A stretch of DNA of 64,000 nt from Paenibacillus sp. FSL W8-0426 (GTDB lineage Bacteria; Bacillota; Bacilli; Paenibacillales; Paenibacillaceae), in assembly GCF_037969725.1 (NCBI RefSeq), contig NZ_CP150203.1:3550001-3614000 (forward strand). Reading direction: 5' to 3'. The position numbers and the translations under genes were made by a program. The notes beneath the pieces are model-generated. The model ran no database searches and had not been told where the DNA came from. It worked only from the letters and a program-made list of their open reading frames with translations. This document shows positions 36,683 through 46,047 of this stretch, piece after piece (the first letter of the stretch is position 1; the number at the start of each line of letters is the position of its first letter).

Positions 36683-38506
36683 CTATAATCGATGTACAGG
36701 CAAGGTAACGATGGCCTCAGCACCCTGATCGGCCGGAACGAAGTGAATGCCGAAGTCCGGTCCATAATACAAACGAATCCGTTTATTGACGTTATTCAGT
36801 CCGATTCCGCTCCCGCCAACGGTGGATTTGGGCGATTCCCCCTTGGCCAGCTTTTCGTTTAACATGAAGAGGCTCTCTGCATCCATTCCGACGCCGGAAT
36901 CGGTGACGCTCAGCATCAGACGGTCATGGTCGCCCGAGGCAGTAATTCCGATCTGGATGGCAAAATCTTCGCTCTGTCTGCCGGAAGCAATGGAATTTTC
37001 CAGCAGCGGCTGCAGAATAAAACGCGGCACCTGACAATCCATCCACTCTTCATCCACGTCCATCGTAAACGTAATATTATTGTTGAATCGCATGTTAATG
37101 ATCTTCAGATAATTGTCCAGATACGACAGTTCGTCCCGCAGGGAACACATCGAGTCTTTGCTGGAGAATACGGGGCGCAAAATATTGCCCAGTGCTACAA
37201 TCGTATTTACGATGTTGTCCGCCTTCACAATGACAGCCATCCAGCGGATCATGTTCAGGGTGTTGTACAGGAAATGCGGATTAATCTGATACTGTAGTGC
37301 CTCCAGTTCCAGCTCCCTCTTTTTCTCCTGAATCTCATTGTTTTTGTTCACCAGTTCTACCATGCTGAGCGACATCTCATTAAAGCGGCGGATGACCGTG
37401 CCCAGCTCATTATTCGGAACATGATCGACGGTAACCCCGAGTTCACCGCGGCTCATGTCTTTCATTTTGCCGGACAATTGGTTGAGCGGTTTGATGATTT
37501 TGCGAAGCCAGAAGTAGGAGGCTATGAATATCGCGAGCACACTGATCGTGAACACCAGTACAAGCATTCGTTGAACGCCTAGAATCTGGTCTGCGTACTG
37601 GCTGAGCGGAATTTCTTTCAGCAGGTACCAACCGCCATCATGGAGTTTGTAATATACAACCTGCATGCTGCGTCCGGCCTTTTCGTCATCCAGGCTTCCG
37701 TAAGCTCCGTCCGTCAGTTCCGCACCCGGTTTGAAGTGGCTCTGCGTACCTACCCGATCCGCCTCACTGGCCGAAATGATTGTTCCGTCAGCGCTGGCGA
37801 TATACATATCGCCTTCTTCACTGTTCAGCGCCGTCGCATAGATGGATGACAGATACCGTTCATCGATATTAAAAATCAGCGTGGCGCTTGTTGTTGGATC
37901 ATAGATGGCACGCGTGCCCCGCATCAGGCTGATCAGGTAACCATCGTTTTCTCCGGTCAGATACGGATTGTAGAACGATTTCTTGATCCCGGAATGGATA
38001 ACCAGATGAGGATACTGTTCAAGCGTTTGACGGAAGGGCTCAGAAGTAAAAAAGCTCTCCTGCCATGCTTCCCGATCGTAAACGAGCGTCCGCTTCTGAC
38101 TTGCTCCTACTGCCCCGAGATTGTTCGCCGTAATATAAATCGAGTCAATATAGTTGTAGTTGTCGATGAAATCGGCGATCACCCGCTGCACGTCGTTTTT
38201 CGATTCGAGAAATTCCTCTTCCGTTTTCTCCGAAATTTTGTACAAAAACTGCTGAATGTGATCATCCCGCAGAAAAAGCATGGATAAGCGATCGATCTCT
38301 TTCACCAGGCCGCCTATGTTATGGTCAAGCTGTTGGAATTGCTGGTAGAGCAACCGTTCGTTCTGGATTTTGATCATGTTCTGCATAAAGGAATAAATAA
38401 AATAAGAAGCCCCCGCCAGTACGGCGAGGCTGATGACCATAATATACAGAATAAGCTGTGTTCGGAGCTGTCTGGAGACAAACAGGGATTTGACGGATGT
38501 CCTCAT
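36683..38506 (-). CDS. yesM: Sensor histidine kinase, YesM-like
   Basis: A 607-residue membrane kinase. Membrane segment at about 16-38, an extracytoplasmic dCache-like sensor domain to about 300, second membrane segment (MLVLVFTISVLAIFIASYF), HAMP domain (about 335-390), then the His_kinase/LytS-type domain with the phosphorylated His in INPHFLYNTLNMIRW, and HATPase with GSGIGLNNVNKRI. It senses a sugar signal, directly or through the binding protein, and phosphorylates the YesN regulator. Its start overlaps the stop of yesN by four bases, so the two are translationally coupled. Confidence 0.92.
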   Translation of the reverse strand: MRTSVKSLFVSRQLRTQLILYIMVISLAVLAGASYFIYSFMQNMIKIQNERLLYQQFQQLDHNIGGLVKEIDRLSMLFLRDDHIQQFLYKISEKTEEEFLESKNDVQRVIADFIDNYNYIDSIYITANNLGAVGASQKRTLVYDREAWQESFFTSEPFRQTLEQYPHLVIHSGIKKSFYNPYLTGENDGYLISLMRGTRAIYDPTTSATLIFNIDERYLSSIYATALNSEEGDMYIASADGTIISASEADRVGTQSHFKPGAELTDGAYGSLDDEKAGRSMQVVYYKLHDGGWYLLKEIPLSQYADQILGVQRMLVLVFTISVLAIFIASYFWLRKIIKPLNQLSGKMKDMSRGELGVTVDHVPNNELGTVIRRFNEMSLSMVELVNKNNEIQEKKRELELEALQYQINPHFLYNTLNMIRWMAVIVKADNIVNTIVALGNILRPVFSSKDSMCSLRDELSYLDNYLKIINMRFNNNITFTMDVDEEWMDCQVPRFILQPLLENSIASGRQSEDFAIQIGITASGDHDRLMLSVTDSGVGMDAESLFMLNEKLAKGESPKSTVGGSGIGLNNVNKRIRLYYGPDFGIHFVPADQGAEAIVTLPVHRL

Positions 38507-40125
38507 TCATGGCACCCTCTGTCTTTGAGCGTCGTTTGGCGGCGGTATTCGTTCGGATTAAGACCTGTGATCTTTTTGAATACCTTGCTAAAATACGTAT
38601 ATTCGGGCGAAAAGCCGACCAGAGCCGGCACATCGGAAGAGCGCAGTTGGTTTTGGGCAAGCAGGTCCTTGGCACGTTCAATCCGATAACGGTTCACATA
38701 ATCAATATAAGTGATCTGCAGCTCTCTCCGGAACAGGTTGCTGAGATACCCCATGCTTAGACCTACATGATCTGCAACCATCTGGAGACTGATGTTTTCG
38801 GTATAATGACGCTTGATGTACTCAATGGCGCGGGTAATCTCATCACTCATTTGTAAGCGTTTGCGAATCAATTCAACCAAGGTGTCAATATAGATAAGGA
38901 CCTGGTCAAGCATATCCGGCATCGTGTCACAGGTTTCCAACTTTTCGTTCATGCTGAGCAGCAGCGTTTTCTCATTGTTATGATCGTATACATTCGTATT
39001 AATCCATTGCACAAGCTGGTAAATGGTGATCTCCATTGATTTTCGCTCTTCGTTCATGCCGCGTTCAATCTCATCCAGGAATTCGTCGTATTCTTTCTGT
39101 TTAAGCGACGGAAGCAATTCCCGAATAGGTGTGTGGCCTCGAAGCCGTTCAAGTCGCCCAAGCACGCCCGAATGGTCCGCACGCCCTATTCCTTGATGAT
39201 GTTGTCCCGGGCCGGTGATGAATTTACGCTGCAATGCGCGCTGTGCTTCGGCATATTGTCTCGGCAGCGAATCATAACCTCCGTTGATGCTGCTGATCCC
39301 GAACGAAACGGTACTGTTGAAATAATGACGAATCGTATCCTGAACATGTTCGAGCAACTGACGAAGCTCCTGCACGATGGCTTGTTCGGACAACATATCG
39401 GCAAAATGCAATACAAGCGCGTAATGCCGGTCGTTGATCTGAACCGCCTCTCCCCGTTTATAACCGGACATGATCTCGCTTAAAATGTTTAACAGCGACA
39501 TCTTGACCAAATGGCCGTGTTCATCCCGAAAACGTTCCTTGAGCGAGGCATAACGGTCCACTTCCATTACGCACACGACAAGACGAACGGGCGAAAGGCG
39601 CAGACCGCTCTCCGAGACGAACCTGGCGAATTCCTCCGTTGAGAAAATGCGATAGAACATAAAATCTTTAAACATCTTTTCCTTCACAAGCTCCATATCC
39701 GGAGACGCCGTCCCTGTCCTGCCTTGCGGTTGAGGCGGGGTATGCTGCTGATCCAGCTCTTCCCTGACTCCTGTCAGCACCTGCTCAATCTCTTCTTCGG
39801 TCATGGTCAGCTTCAGAATATAGCTGGACACGTCCAGCGTCAGTGCTTTGCGGGCCAGCTCAAACTCTTCGAGACATGACAGCACAACGACGCGTGTATG
39901 TTTGTCTTGCTTGCGGATGTTGGAGATCAGTTCCATGCCATCCATTCTTGGCATACTGATATCGGTAATGACCACGTCGGGTTTCTCGCGTTCATAATAA
40001 TCCCATGCGGCCAGGCCATCCGGGAAATCGGCAGTGACCTCCAACCCGAATTTGCTCCATTCGACGGAATTTTTCAGTCCGATGCGAACGAGCATTTCAT
40101 CCTCGACGATCATCACCTTATACAT
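38503..40125 (-). CDS. yesN: AraC-type response regulator, YesN-like
   Basis: A 540-residue protein. The receiver domain is at 1-120 with acidic Glu8/Asp9 and phospho-acceptor Asp55 in VITDISMPRMDG. A middle region (160-400) of unknown fold is usual in this family. The AraC helix-turn-helix is at about 430-535 (HYTENISLQMVADHVG, MGYLSNLFRRELQITYIDYV in pieces, VGFSPEYTYFSKVFKKITG). It would bind the direct repeats TTCAA(C/G) in the two promoters of the locus. It lies between the GH140-like gene (3-base gap) and yesM (overlap). Confidence 0.92.
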   Translation of the reverse strand: MYKVMIVEDEMLVRIGLKNSVEWSKFGLEVTADFPDGLAAWDYYEREKPDVVITDISMPRMDGMELISNIRKQDKHTRVVVLSCLEEFELARKALTLDVSSYILKLTMTEEEIEQVLTGVREELDQQHTPPQPQGRTGTASPDMELVKEKMFKDFMFYRIFSTEEFARFVSESGLRLSPVRLVVCVMEVDRYASLKERFRDEHGHLVKMSLLNILSEIMSGYKRGEAVQINDRHYALVLHFADMLSEQAIVQELRQLLEHVQDTIRHYFNSTVSFGISSINGGYDSLPRQYAEAQRALQRKFITGPGQHHQGIGRADHSGVLGRLERLRGHTPIRELLPSLKQKEYDEFLDEIERGMNEERKSMEITIYQLVQWINTNVYDHNNEKTLLLSMNEKLETCDTMPDMLDQVLIYIDTLVELIRKRLQMSDEITRAIEYIKRHYTENISLQMVADHVGLSMGYLSNLFRRELQITYIDYVNRYRIERAKDLLAQNQLRSSDVPALVGFSPEYTYFSKVFKKITGLNPNEYRRQTTLKDRGCHE

Positions 40126-40128
40126 GCA

Positions 40129-41487
40129 TTAGACCCCCTTCAAAATCAAAATCCAGTCATTCCCTCTTCCGCTGGTTGGGGCTGCAAAACGTTGAATGCC
40201 TTGATTCGGTATTGTAGAATCTGAATCTGAATCTGAAGAAACCTTGGTCGTATCTCCTGTTCTGGGGCAAAACCACATGGCATTCGCTTGCTTGCCCTCA
40301 ATATACCCCATGACGACGTCAACGTACAAGCCATTGGGCAGATAAATGTAAGCGTTATATTTATTCTGCGCAGCAACGGCTTGATTCGCGCCTGCACGGT
40401 TCTGATGAATCAGATTCGAATTGGGTCTCCAATCCGGGCCCAGCTCCCCTTCGAGCAATGCACGCGCATGGCTCATCTGCTTTGCTCCCGGACGATGCAG
40501 TGCTTCAAGCCATGGCATAATGAAATAATCGCCTTCGCTGTTCGATTCAATGAGATCATGCGGACCTTGGTACATTGACCATATCGAATGGTGTCCATAC
40601 GTATGACCCAGCGCGCCGGCAAATAAAGCGTAATACGCAGCTTTCCTCACATCCGCCGCATCGAAATAGCCCTGTTCACCCCGGAACCCGACAGGAATAT
40701 CCTCGTAACATGGCTCGGCATCAAGCGTGGGTTTCACCGGCTTGCGCTCATAATCTTGCTGCACACGTCTATCATTGGTAATCTCCCGCTCTCCGTGTCC
40801 GGATTGAATCATGTTGAAATCAAGCCATGACTCATCATGAAGTTGGCGGGAAGATGAATCGCATCCCGGTGGATGGAAAGCCATAAGCTGCCGGGCACCA
40901 CCTTGTTTCAGCCCCTGTGCCATGGACGTGACGATGTCGAAATGGCGCTTCGTCTCCAGTGGACGGTCTCCCCCCAGTACCCAGATAATCTGAGGATATT
41001 CAGCGTATCGCTCACCCAGCCATTTTCCGTAATCAAAGGCCGTTTCCGGTGTAAATATTTCCGGCCCTTTCCCCCACTTCTTGTTGAACTTGTCACCCCA
41101 AGTCGGGAGCAGTGCAACATACAGCCCAAGGCTGCCTGCAAGTTTCAGCATGGCGTCCACATGATCCCAATAGGAGTAAGGTCCATCGGTATCCGGATGG
41201 GCTGGATCAGGTTGACCATTCTCGTCCATATGAAAAGGCAGTCTGCCTTGAGCATTGCCCGTTGTGGTACCGCTGAACTCGGCCAGCAGCACCGTTTGAA
41301 TGACTGTGAAACGCTGTTCGGCCCTTGTACGGAGGTACAGTTCGCTCTCTTTCCGGTTCAAACGGTGCAGAAGTTCCCAAGCCGTGTCGCCGAGCCAAAA
41401 AAAAGGGACTCCTTCCGACGTTTCCAGATAGCGACCGTTGTCGGAAACCCGAAGCGCAGTGATGGCAGATTGTGGATTGGTGGACAT
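40129..41487 (-). CDS. DUF4038 / GH140-type glycoside hydrolase (apiosidase-like)
   Basis: The start is ATG 41487 (MSTNPQSAI), with GGGAGGG 9 bases upstream; a longer frame reaches 41544 without a good site. The product is 452 residues without signal peptide. It shows the DUF4038 pattern: ETSEGVPFFWLGDTAWELLH at the N-terminus, then a TIM barrel with NEGYHSIW-like GHHSIWSMYQGP and IIWVLGGDR, and a C-terminal beta domain (YIYLPNG, MWFCPRTGD). DUF4038 enzymes were classified as GH140; the characterised member removes apiose from rhamnogalacturonan II. First gene of the yesNM transcript. Specificity here is inferred from the family. Confidence 0.85.
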   Translation of the reverse strand: MSTNPQSAITALRVSDNGRYLETSEGVPFFWLGDTAWELLHRLNRKESELYLRTRAEQRFTVIQTVLLAEFSGTTTGNAQGRLPFHMDENGQPDPAHPDTDGPYSYWDHVDAMLKLAGSLGLYVALLPTWGDKFNKKWGKGPEIFTPETAFDYGKWLGERYAEYPQIIWVLGGDRPLETKRHFDIVTSMAQGLKQGGARQLMAFHPPGCDSSSRQLHDESWLDFNMIQSGHGEREITNDRRVQQDYERKPVKPTLDAEPCYEDIPVGFRGEQGYFDAADVRKAAYYALFAGALGHTYGHHSIWSMYQGPHDLIESNSEGDYFIMPWLEALHRPGAKQMSHARALLEGELGPDWRPNSNLIHQNRAGANQAVAAQNKYNAYIYLPNGLYVDVVMGYIEGKQANAMWFCPRTGDTTKVSSDSDSDSTIPNQGIQRFAAPTSGRGNDWILILKGV

Positions 41488-41623
41488 GTTATTGGACCCT
41501 CCCTGTTTTACAGTTCCATGGGCGTTGCTATGGCGATCATTCATGTTTCTGACGAATCACTCTCTAATGAAAAGCATAAAATGCACATTTGTTTTCGTAA
41601 AGGGCCTTTACCGAGCAGAATCG

Positions 41624-41718
41624 TTCAACCCGGCTTCGTTTTGTTCAACCACAGCCGCTATTTTTTCAACCGTTTCAATGGATAATTCAAATCTGACTTT
41701 TATTGTAAACGCTATCAT
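41624..41718 (+). promoter_or_regulatory. Divergent promoter: TTCAACC boxes and perfect cre
   Basis: TTCAACC occurs at 41624-41630, 41644-41650 and 41665-41671, spaced 20 and 21 bases (two helical turns). Weaker TTCAATG and TTCAAAT follow at 41675 and 41686. A cre, TGTAAACGCTATCA (41704-41717), matches the consensus fully and overlaps the -10 box TATCAT (41713-41718) of the plus-strand gene. The region also drives the GH140-yesN-yesM transcript in the other direction. Confidence 0.65.
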
Positions 41719-41798
41719 TTTAAGTGCCGCAAGTCGACTGACATGAAACCACCTCATGGATTGACCTTTGCGGTAAACCATGAAAAAGGAGAGCTGAG

Positions 41799-44462
41799 AT
41801 GAAAAGTAGATCCGGTCGTTTAGCTTCACGCTGGGGAATTCCGCTCCTTATATCCACCATGCTCGCTTCGTTTGCTCCCGCTCCTTCCGTAATTTACGCC
41901 AATCAGAATCAGAGCCAGAACCAGAACCTTAACAGTACCAGCCACACGATTACGATTGATACGAATGATGTGATTCAGGATGATTTTCTCGGCGTTGGCG
42001 TCAACACCATTCCCACGGCCCTGATGCCCGGGCAAACGCAATACGGGTATACGGAAGCCCACTGGGAGGTAGACAACAAGCGAATTCAGACCATTCAGCC
42101 CAAGGTGGCCAGAGTGTGGTTTCAGATCGACTGGATGGAGCCTGTGAAAGGAAACTATACGTGGGACAGCGCCAAAATGAAAGCTTTCTACAAATACCTG
42201 GACGCCTTCAAGGCTGCCGGAACCGAAATCGAGCTGAACTTTGGCTGGAAAGTGGGATCAACGGTGCATGACTGGTTTACCATTCCGGGGATAGATCCAT
42301 GGACAAGTGCGCCTGCTGACCTGGATGCTTATGCGGCTTCCGCCTCTGCCCTGCTGGAGGAGTTGATACTGAACCGCGGTTACGACAACGTGAAATATTT
42401 GACGTTTTATAACGAACCGAACGGCAGTTGGGACTTTGAGGCTCCCGGTGACCAGAAAGCCTATTATGCCGAAATGGTTAATAAAACGAGTGCCAGGCTG
42501 ACTGCGGACGGTCTACGCGATCTGATCGAAATCTGGGGTCCCGAAGAAACGGGCGCTCCGGCCTGGATTGAGTACATGAAACAACATGCGGATGATGCCA
42601 TCGACGGATACAGCTTCCATGTATATGGGGAATCATATGAAGGACTCGGGAATGCCTTTGCGTTGCGGAAACAGTATGTCGGCGACAAGCCGCTTCATCT
42701 GACCGAATTCGGCTGGGCAGATGATCAGGCGAGCAATTGGGATGCGGGTTATGCAAACTCGGTCATTCAAACCGCCAATATGGGCGTGAAATCAGCTCTC
42801 ATGTGGCAGTTAAACGGGGTTTGGACCAATGATCCTACCGGCGGAACGAACGGAACATATACGATGTGGGATGCGCTGGTACTGGGGCTGACTCCTCGCA
42901 AAACATTTTATATCGCAGGCATGCTGAATCGTTATATTCCTGAGCACAGCGAGGTTCTGGCTGTGGATACGGGCGGTTCGACCGACGTACGCGCTGCGGC
43001 GTTCAGAGGCGACGACGGCAATTATACCGTGCTCGTAGAGGCCAAAGCCGGCACGGAAAAAGAGATCACGCTCGATTTTGGCAGTACTGCGGTCAACCAG
43101 ACGTTCCGTAAATTTGAATACAACAACGATATTGTTCAAGAAGCCAATGCGGTTCTTCCTCCGGTTGCAGCAACCTTTCCAGGAGGAACTTCGCTGACAG
43201 ACCGCGACGTGGATGGAGATTACAATGTGATCATCTACACGACCCGGCCTGCCGAGACCCAAGTCAAGCTGGATGAAGTAAATCCTACTGTCCGCTCAGG
43301 TGATTCCATCACGCTTGGGGCAGAAGTAATCGATAATACCGGAAGTGTGACTTGGAGCGTCGTTGGACAAAACAACGGCACCATTAACCGTAGCAGCGGC
43401 GTATATCAGGCACCACAGGTGACGGATGAAACGATGATTGCGGTTCGCGCGACCAGCACGGCCGATCCATCGGCGTATGGCGTCGCCCTCGTACGCGTCC
43501 TTCCTGCGTCACAGGCGGATAAAGTCGAAGTTCCAACATTCAGCCTGGATCGGCACATATTCCCTAGCTCCGAAGTGCTCTATCTGGAGACGGCGACGAG
43601 CGGAGCGCAAATTCGGTATACGACAGACGGCAGCGAACCTACGGCCCAGTCCTCCCTGTATGTCAGACCGATTGTGCTGAACGAAGGTTCACTTGCACTC
43701 TATAAAGCCAAAGCGTTCAAAGATGGTATGCAACCCTCAGGCACGGTATCCTCCCTGTATCAGATCGGACAGATCAGCAGCGCACCGGACGGGTATAAGC
43801 TGTGCATGGTCGAAAACGGTGGAGAGTGTTATTTTCAGGGTAAAGCGGTTGTCGCTTACGGTGCAGACGGATTATTTAATTATTCCATTCAGGAAAACGG
43901 CGTTGCTTGTACAAGCGCCATTCTCGGCGATCCGATTCCGGGCGTAGACAAGCGATGCTTTGTTAACCCCGAAATTCCGGATGAGCTTCCGGTAGTCACG
44001 CTCTTCAACGCCGGTTTTGAAAAACCGGCTACCACTTCGGCCAGACCGGGACCTATGACCAACGGATGGGTGTTCGACAGCCGCTCCGGCGTGCAGCATA
44101 ACAACGGTGCATTCCAGGCCACTGCCGCGCCCCAAGGTGTGCAGACAGGTTATCTGAAAACGGATGGCGGCGTCTCCGGCACGATAAGCCAGTCGATCCA
44201 TTTCAAGCCGGGAACGTACCAAATGTCGTTCAAGGCGGCCAAACGCACCAGCTTTGGCGGCACCCAGTCCTTTGACATCTATTTCGATGATCAAATCATC
44301 GGTTCGTATCAGCCTGAATCCGGCAACTTCCAGACCTTCCGCACAGAGCCCTTCGAGACGGCTGGCGGAAAACATACGATCAAGTTCGTAGCCACAACGA
44401 CTCAAGGTGACAATACGGCTTTTATTGACGATGTACGAATTGCGTTTCCACAGACCCCCTAA
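41799..44462 (+). CDS. Secreted multi-domain clan GH-A glycoside hydrolase
   Basis: An 887-residue exported protein starting at ATG 41799 with AAAGGAGA upstream. Signal peptide about 1-35, then an Asn/Gln-rich linker. The TIM-barrel catalytic domain (about 50-400) has acid/base Glu206 in LTFYNEPNGSW and nucleophile Glu303 in HLTEFGWAD, as in GH39/GH5-like families; the exact family is not clear. Next come an Ig-like region (about 485-570), a chitobiase C-terminal-like domain (GAQIRYTTDGSEPTAQS, about 605-625), a small four-cysteine module (about 660-735, YKLCMVENGGECYF), and a C-terminal carbohydrate-binding sandwich (about 735-887). It is the only secreted hydrolase of the locus and probably makes the first cuts outside the cell. 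A decayed second binding module follows the stop. Confidence 0.85.
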   Translation: MKSRSGRLASRWGIPLLISTMLASFAPAPSVIYANQNQSQNQNLNSTSHTITIDTNDVIQDDFLGVGVNTIPTALMPGQTQYGYTEAHWEVDNKRIQTIQPKVARVWFQIDWMEPVKGNYTWDSAKMKAFYKYLDAFKAAGTEIELNFGWKVGSTVHDWFTIPGIDPWTSAPADLDAYAASASALLEELILNRGYDNVKYLTFYNEPNGSWDFEAPGDQKAYYAEMVNKTSARLTADGLRDLIEIWGPEETGAPAWIEYMKQHADDAIDGYSFHVYGESYEGLGNAFALRKQYVGDKPLHLTEFGWADDQASNWDAGYANSVIQTANMGVKSALMWQLNGVWTNDPTGGTNGTYTMWDALVLGLTPRKTFYIAGMLNRYIPEHSEVLAVDTGGSTDVRAAAFRGDDGNYTVLVEAKAGTEKEITLDFGSTAVNQTFRKFEYNNDIVQEANAVLPPVAATFPGGTSLTDRDVDGDYNVIIYTTRPAETQVKLDEVNPTVRSGDSITLGAEVIDNTGSVTWSVVGQNNGTINRSSGVYQAPQVTDETMIAVRATSTADPSAYGVALVRVLPASQADKVEVPTFSLDRHIFPSSEVLYLETATSGAQIRYTTDGSEPTAQSSLYVRPIVLNEGSLALYKAKAFKDGMQPSGTVSSLYQIGQISSAPDGYKLCMVENGGECYFQGKAVVAYGADGLFNYSIQENGVACTSAILGDPIPGVDKRCFVNPEIPDELPVVTLFNAGFEKPATTSARPGPMTNGWVFDSRSGVQHNNGAFQATAAPQGVQTGYLKTDGGVSGTISQSIHFKPGTYQMSFKAAKRTSFGGTQSFDIYFDDQIIGSYQPESGNFQTFRTEPFETAGGKHTIKFVATTTQGDNTAFIDDVRIAFPQTP

Positions 44463-44469
44463 GACCCCA

Positions 44470-44759
44470 TATATCGCCAATTCGAGCTTTGAGTCCCCTG
44501 TGGTTAACCGATCCGTCAGGCACGTTGAGCGGGGTAGTTGCTGGATGGAGCTTTTATTGATTAGGCAAGGATGTTGCGCGGTGGCAGCAGCGTAACTTCT
44601 ACTCCAGTACCCGCCGGGGTTCAGGCTGCATTTGTTAGAAGTCAACATGGCGTTCAAGGTTCATTTCATCAGTCGCTGACGTTTCCTGCGAGCAGCTACG
44701 CCATTAACTTGAAAGCTGCCGCTCAGAATGCAAATGTGCCAACACATATCTCAAAGTGA
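44470..44759 (+). pseudogene. Decayed carbohydrate-binding module
   Basis: Behind the stop at 44462, ANSSFESPV (frame 2), GWSFY (another frame), then RGGSSVTSTPVPAGVQAAF, VQGSFHQSLTFPASSYAINL and KAAAQNA can be read across three frames up to the stop at 44757-44759. They line up with NAGFEKPAT, GWVFDSRSG, APQGVQTGYLKTDGG, SGTISQSIHFKPGTYQMSF and KAAKRT of the C-terminal module of the preceding enzyme. It is therefore a relic of a homologous binding module, broken by at least two frameshifts. Confidence 0.6.
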
Positions 44760-44816
44760 AGTCATTGCCTCAAGTTGAAGAAACTAGTTTAGACTGATTC
44801 CATATAATAAGCAACG

Positions 44817-44849
44817 GCCAGTTTAAGATCTTAAAGTCTTAGACTGGCC
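44817..44849. other. Hairpin behind the hydrolase region
   Basis: GGCCAGT pairs with ACTGGCC across about 19 bases that include AAGATCTT. No T-run follows on either strand. It overlaps the 3' end of the frameshifted membrane protein gene. Confidence 0.4.
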
Positions 44850-45146
44850 CTTCGATGGAAAAGAGCCACATTCCCGGGAACCACGGCGCGATGAGTTCAA
44901 ATATCTCCTTCGAGAACAACCATACTGTCCAATGAGGTTCAGCGTAGAGGAGATGGCGATGTTCCAGAACGGTTTCAACGTCAAATGATTCCAAAGCGCG
45001 TTATACATCACGCCGAACACTACCGCAGCAATACCGGCTATGCCGGCCGCATTCCATAACAACGACACACGGACCGTATCTCCTTGATAAAACAGAGTCA
45101 ATAACAGCGCCACCCACAACAAGCTCAACGTAAAAATTGACCCCAT
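44839..45146 (-). pseudogene. Small membrane protein with a frameshift
   Basis: From ATG 45146 the frame encodes hydrophobic segments (FTLSLLWVALLLTLFY, AAGIAGIAAVVFGVMY, WNIAISSTLNLIG) and then becomes basic and unlike a membrane protein. One base later the alternative frame reads VWLFSKEIFELIAPWFPGMW then LFSIEGPV and a stop at 44839-44841, a natural continuation. A single missing base near 44933 explains this. About 100 residues and three to four membrane segments would result. I do not recognise the family. No good ribosome binding site precedes the ATG, so the 5' end may also be missing. Confidence 0.5.
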
Positions 45147-45224
45147 TTTTTGCTTATTCTTTTAATGTGATGTAATCCATACTCTAAAATAGAAATTGTA
45201 CATCGTATCCTCCCATTATTCAAT

Positions 45225-45513
45225 TTAATAAACCTTCACAATTCCAGAAAAGCGCCCATTTAGGCTTAAGGCTTTGAGCGAGATTTCGGTACCCGACAGC
45301 CCTCCATCATGACAATCTCCTGATATTTTGACAACCGCAACGCCCCCCAAAAAACGAAACCTTCCATTCCTTCATTTGCTCTTCTATATATGTATGGATG
45401 ACCTATAATGATTCCACTATCATTAATACCTCTCTCATATAGTCCTCTTTCCTTAATCTCACTATAATCTGATCGGACGCTTAAGGATTTGCTCGGTTTG
45501 CCTATATCGCGCA
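45225..45513 (-). pseudogene. Unrecognised gene remnant in two frames
   Basis: On the minus strand a frame from about 45513 reads SDYSEIKERGLYERGINDSG, IIIGHPYIYRRANEGMEGF and VF, then a run of six T and six G occurs, and the next frame continues GVAVVKISGDCHDGGLSG, TEISLKALSLNGRFSGIV and KVY to a stop at 45225-45227. Both parts look like real protein sequence (balanced composition, end motif). The family is unknown to me. No start codon or ribosome binding site is visible, so it is a C-terminal remnant. Confidence 0.4.
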
Positions 45514-46047
45514 GTTATCTGGTGCCGATCGGCTTTGCTTTTACAACTTTGATGAAAATACTTCTGAATAGAAATACATTTGGAAGGAGATGATGCACGC
45601 TCAATGTGCCTTCTATCTCTTTGAAAACGTATACGGCTAGACTCTAACTTTAAGTTTTCACTTTTTCAGCTTAAAGGAATAACTAACGACCATCCTTGTC
45701 ATGTTTAAAGTATATTTTCGTTAAAATGTTGTTATTCTATCTCTAACTTGGTAGTAAACATAAGCATCCGATCAATGTTAAGAGATTGTTATGCCTGCCA
45801 TTCAGTAATAACCGTTTTTGCGTATCCTATGTAAACGATGTGAATGTCATTAACCTCCACCCATTTGCATTATTAAATAAAATCTTCAGTGTGTTTAGCT
45901 CATAGAAGAACATATCCACTATGATAAAGAGCCGCTAAATATAGCGACTCCAATAGAAATATAATCTTGCCCTTCCCCCTTATGGTATACATAGCTCATT
46001 TTTCTCCTTATTAGTTCAAATTAATTTTAAGAAGAATTATACATTAT
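45514..46047. other. AT-rich intergenic stretch
   Basis: It contains one copy of the hairpin repeat (45926-45975). No gene or terminator could be supported in the rest. Confidence 0.4.
45926..45975 (+). repeat. Hairpin repeat family, copy D
   Basis: GAGCCGCTAAATATAGCGAC contains the hairpin CGCTAAATATAGCG; the end CAATAGAAATATAATCTTGC with CC follows, a diverged form of the other copies. Confidence 0.6.
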
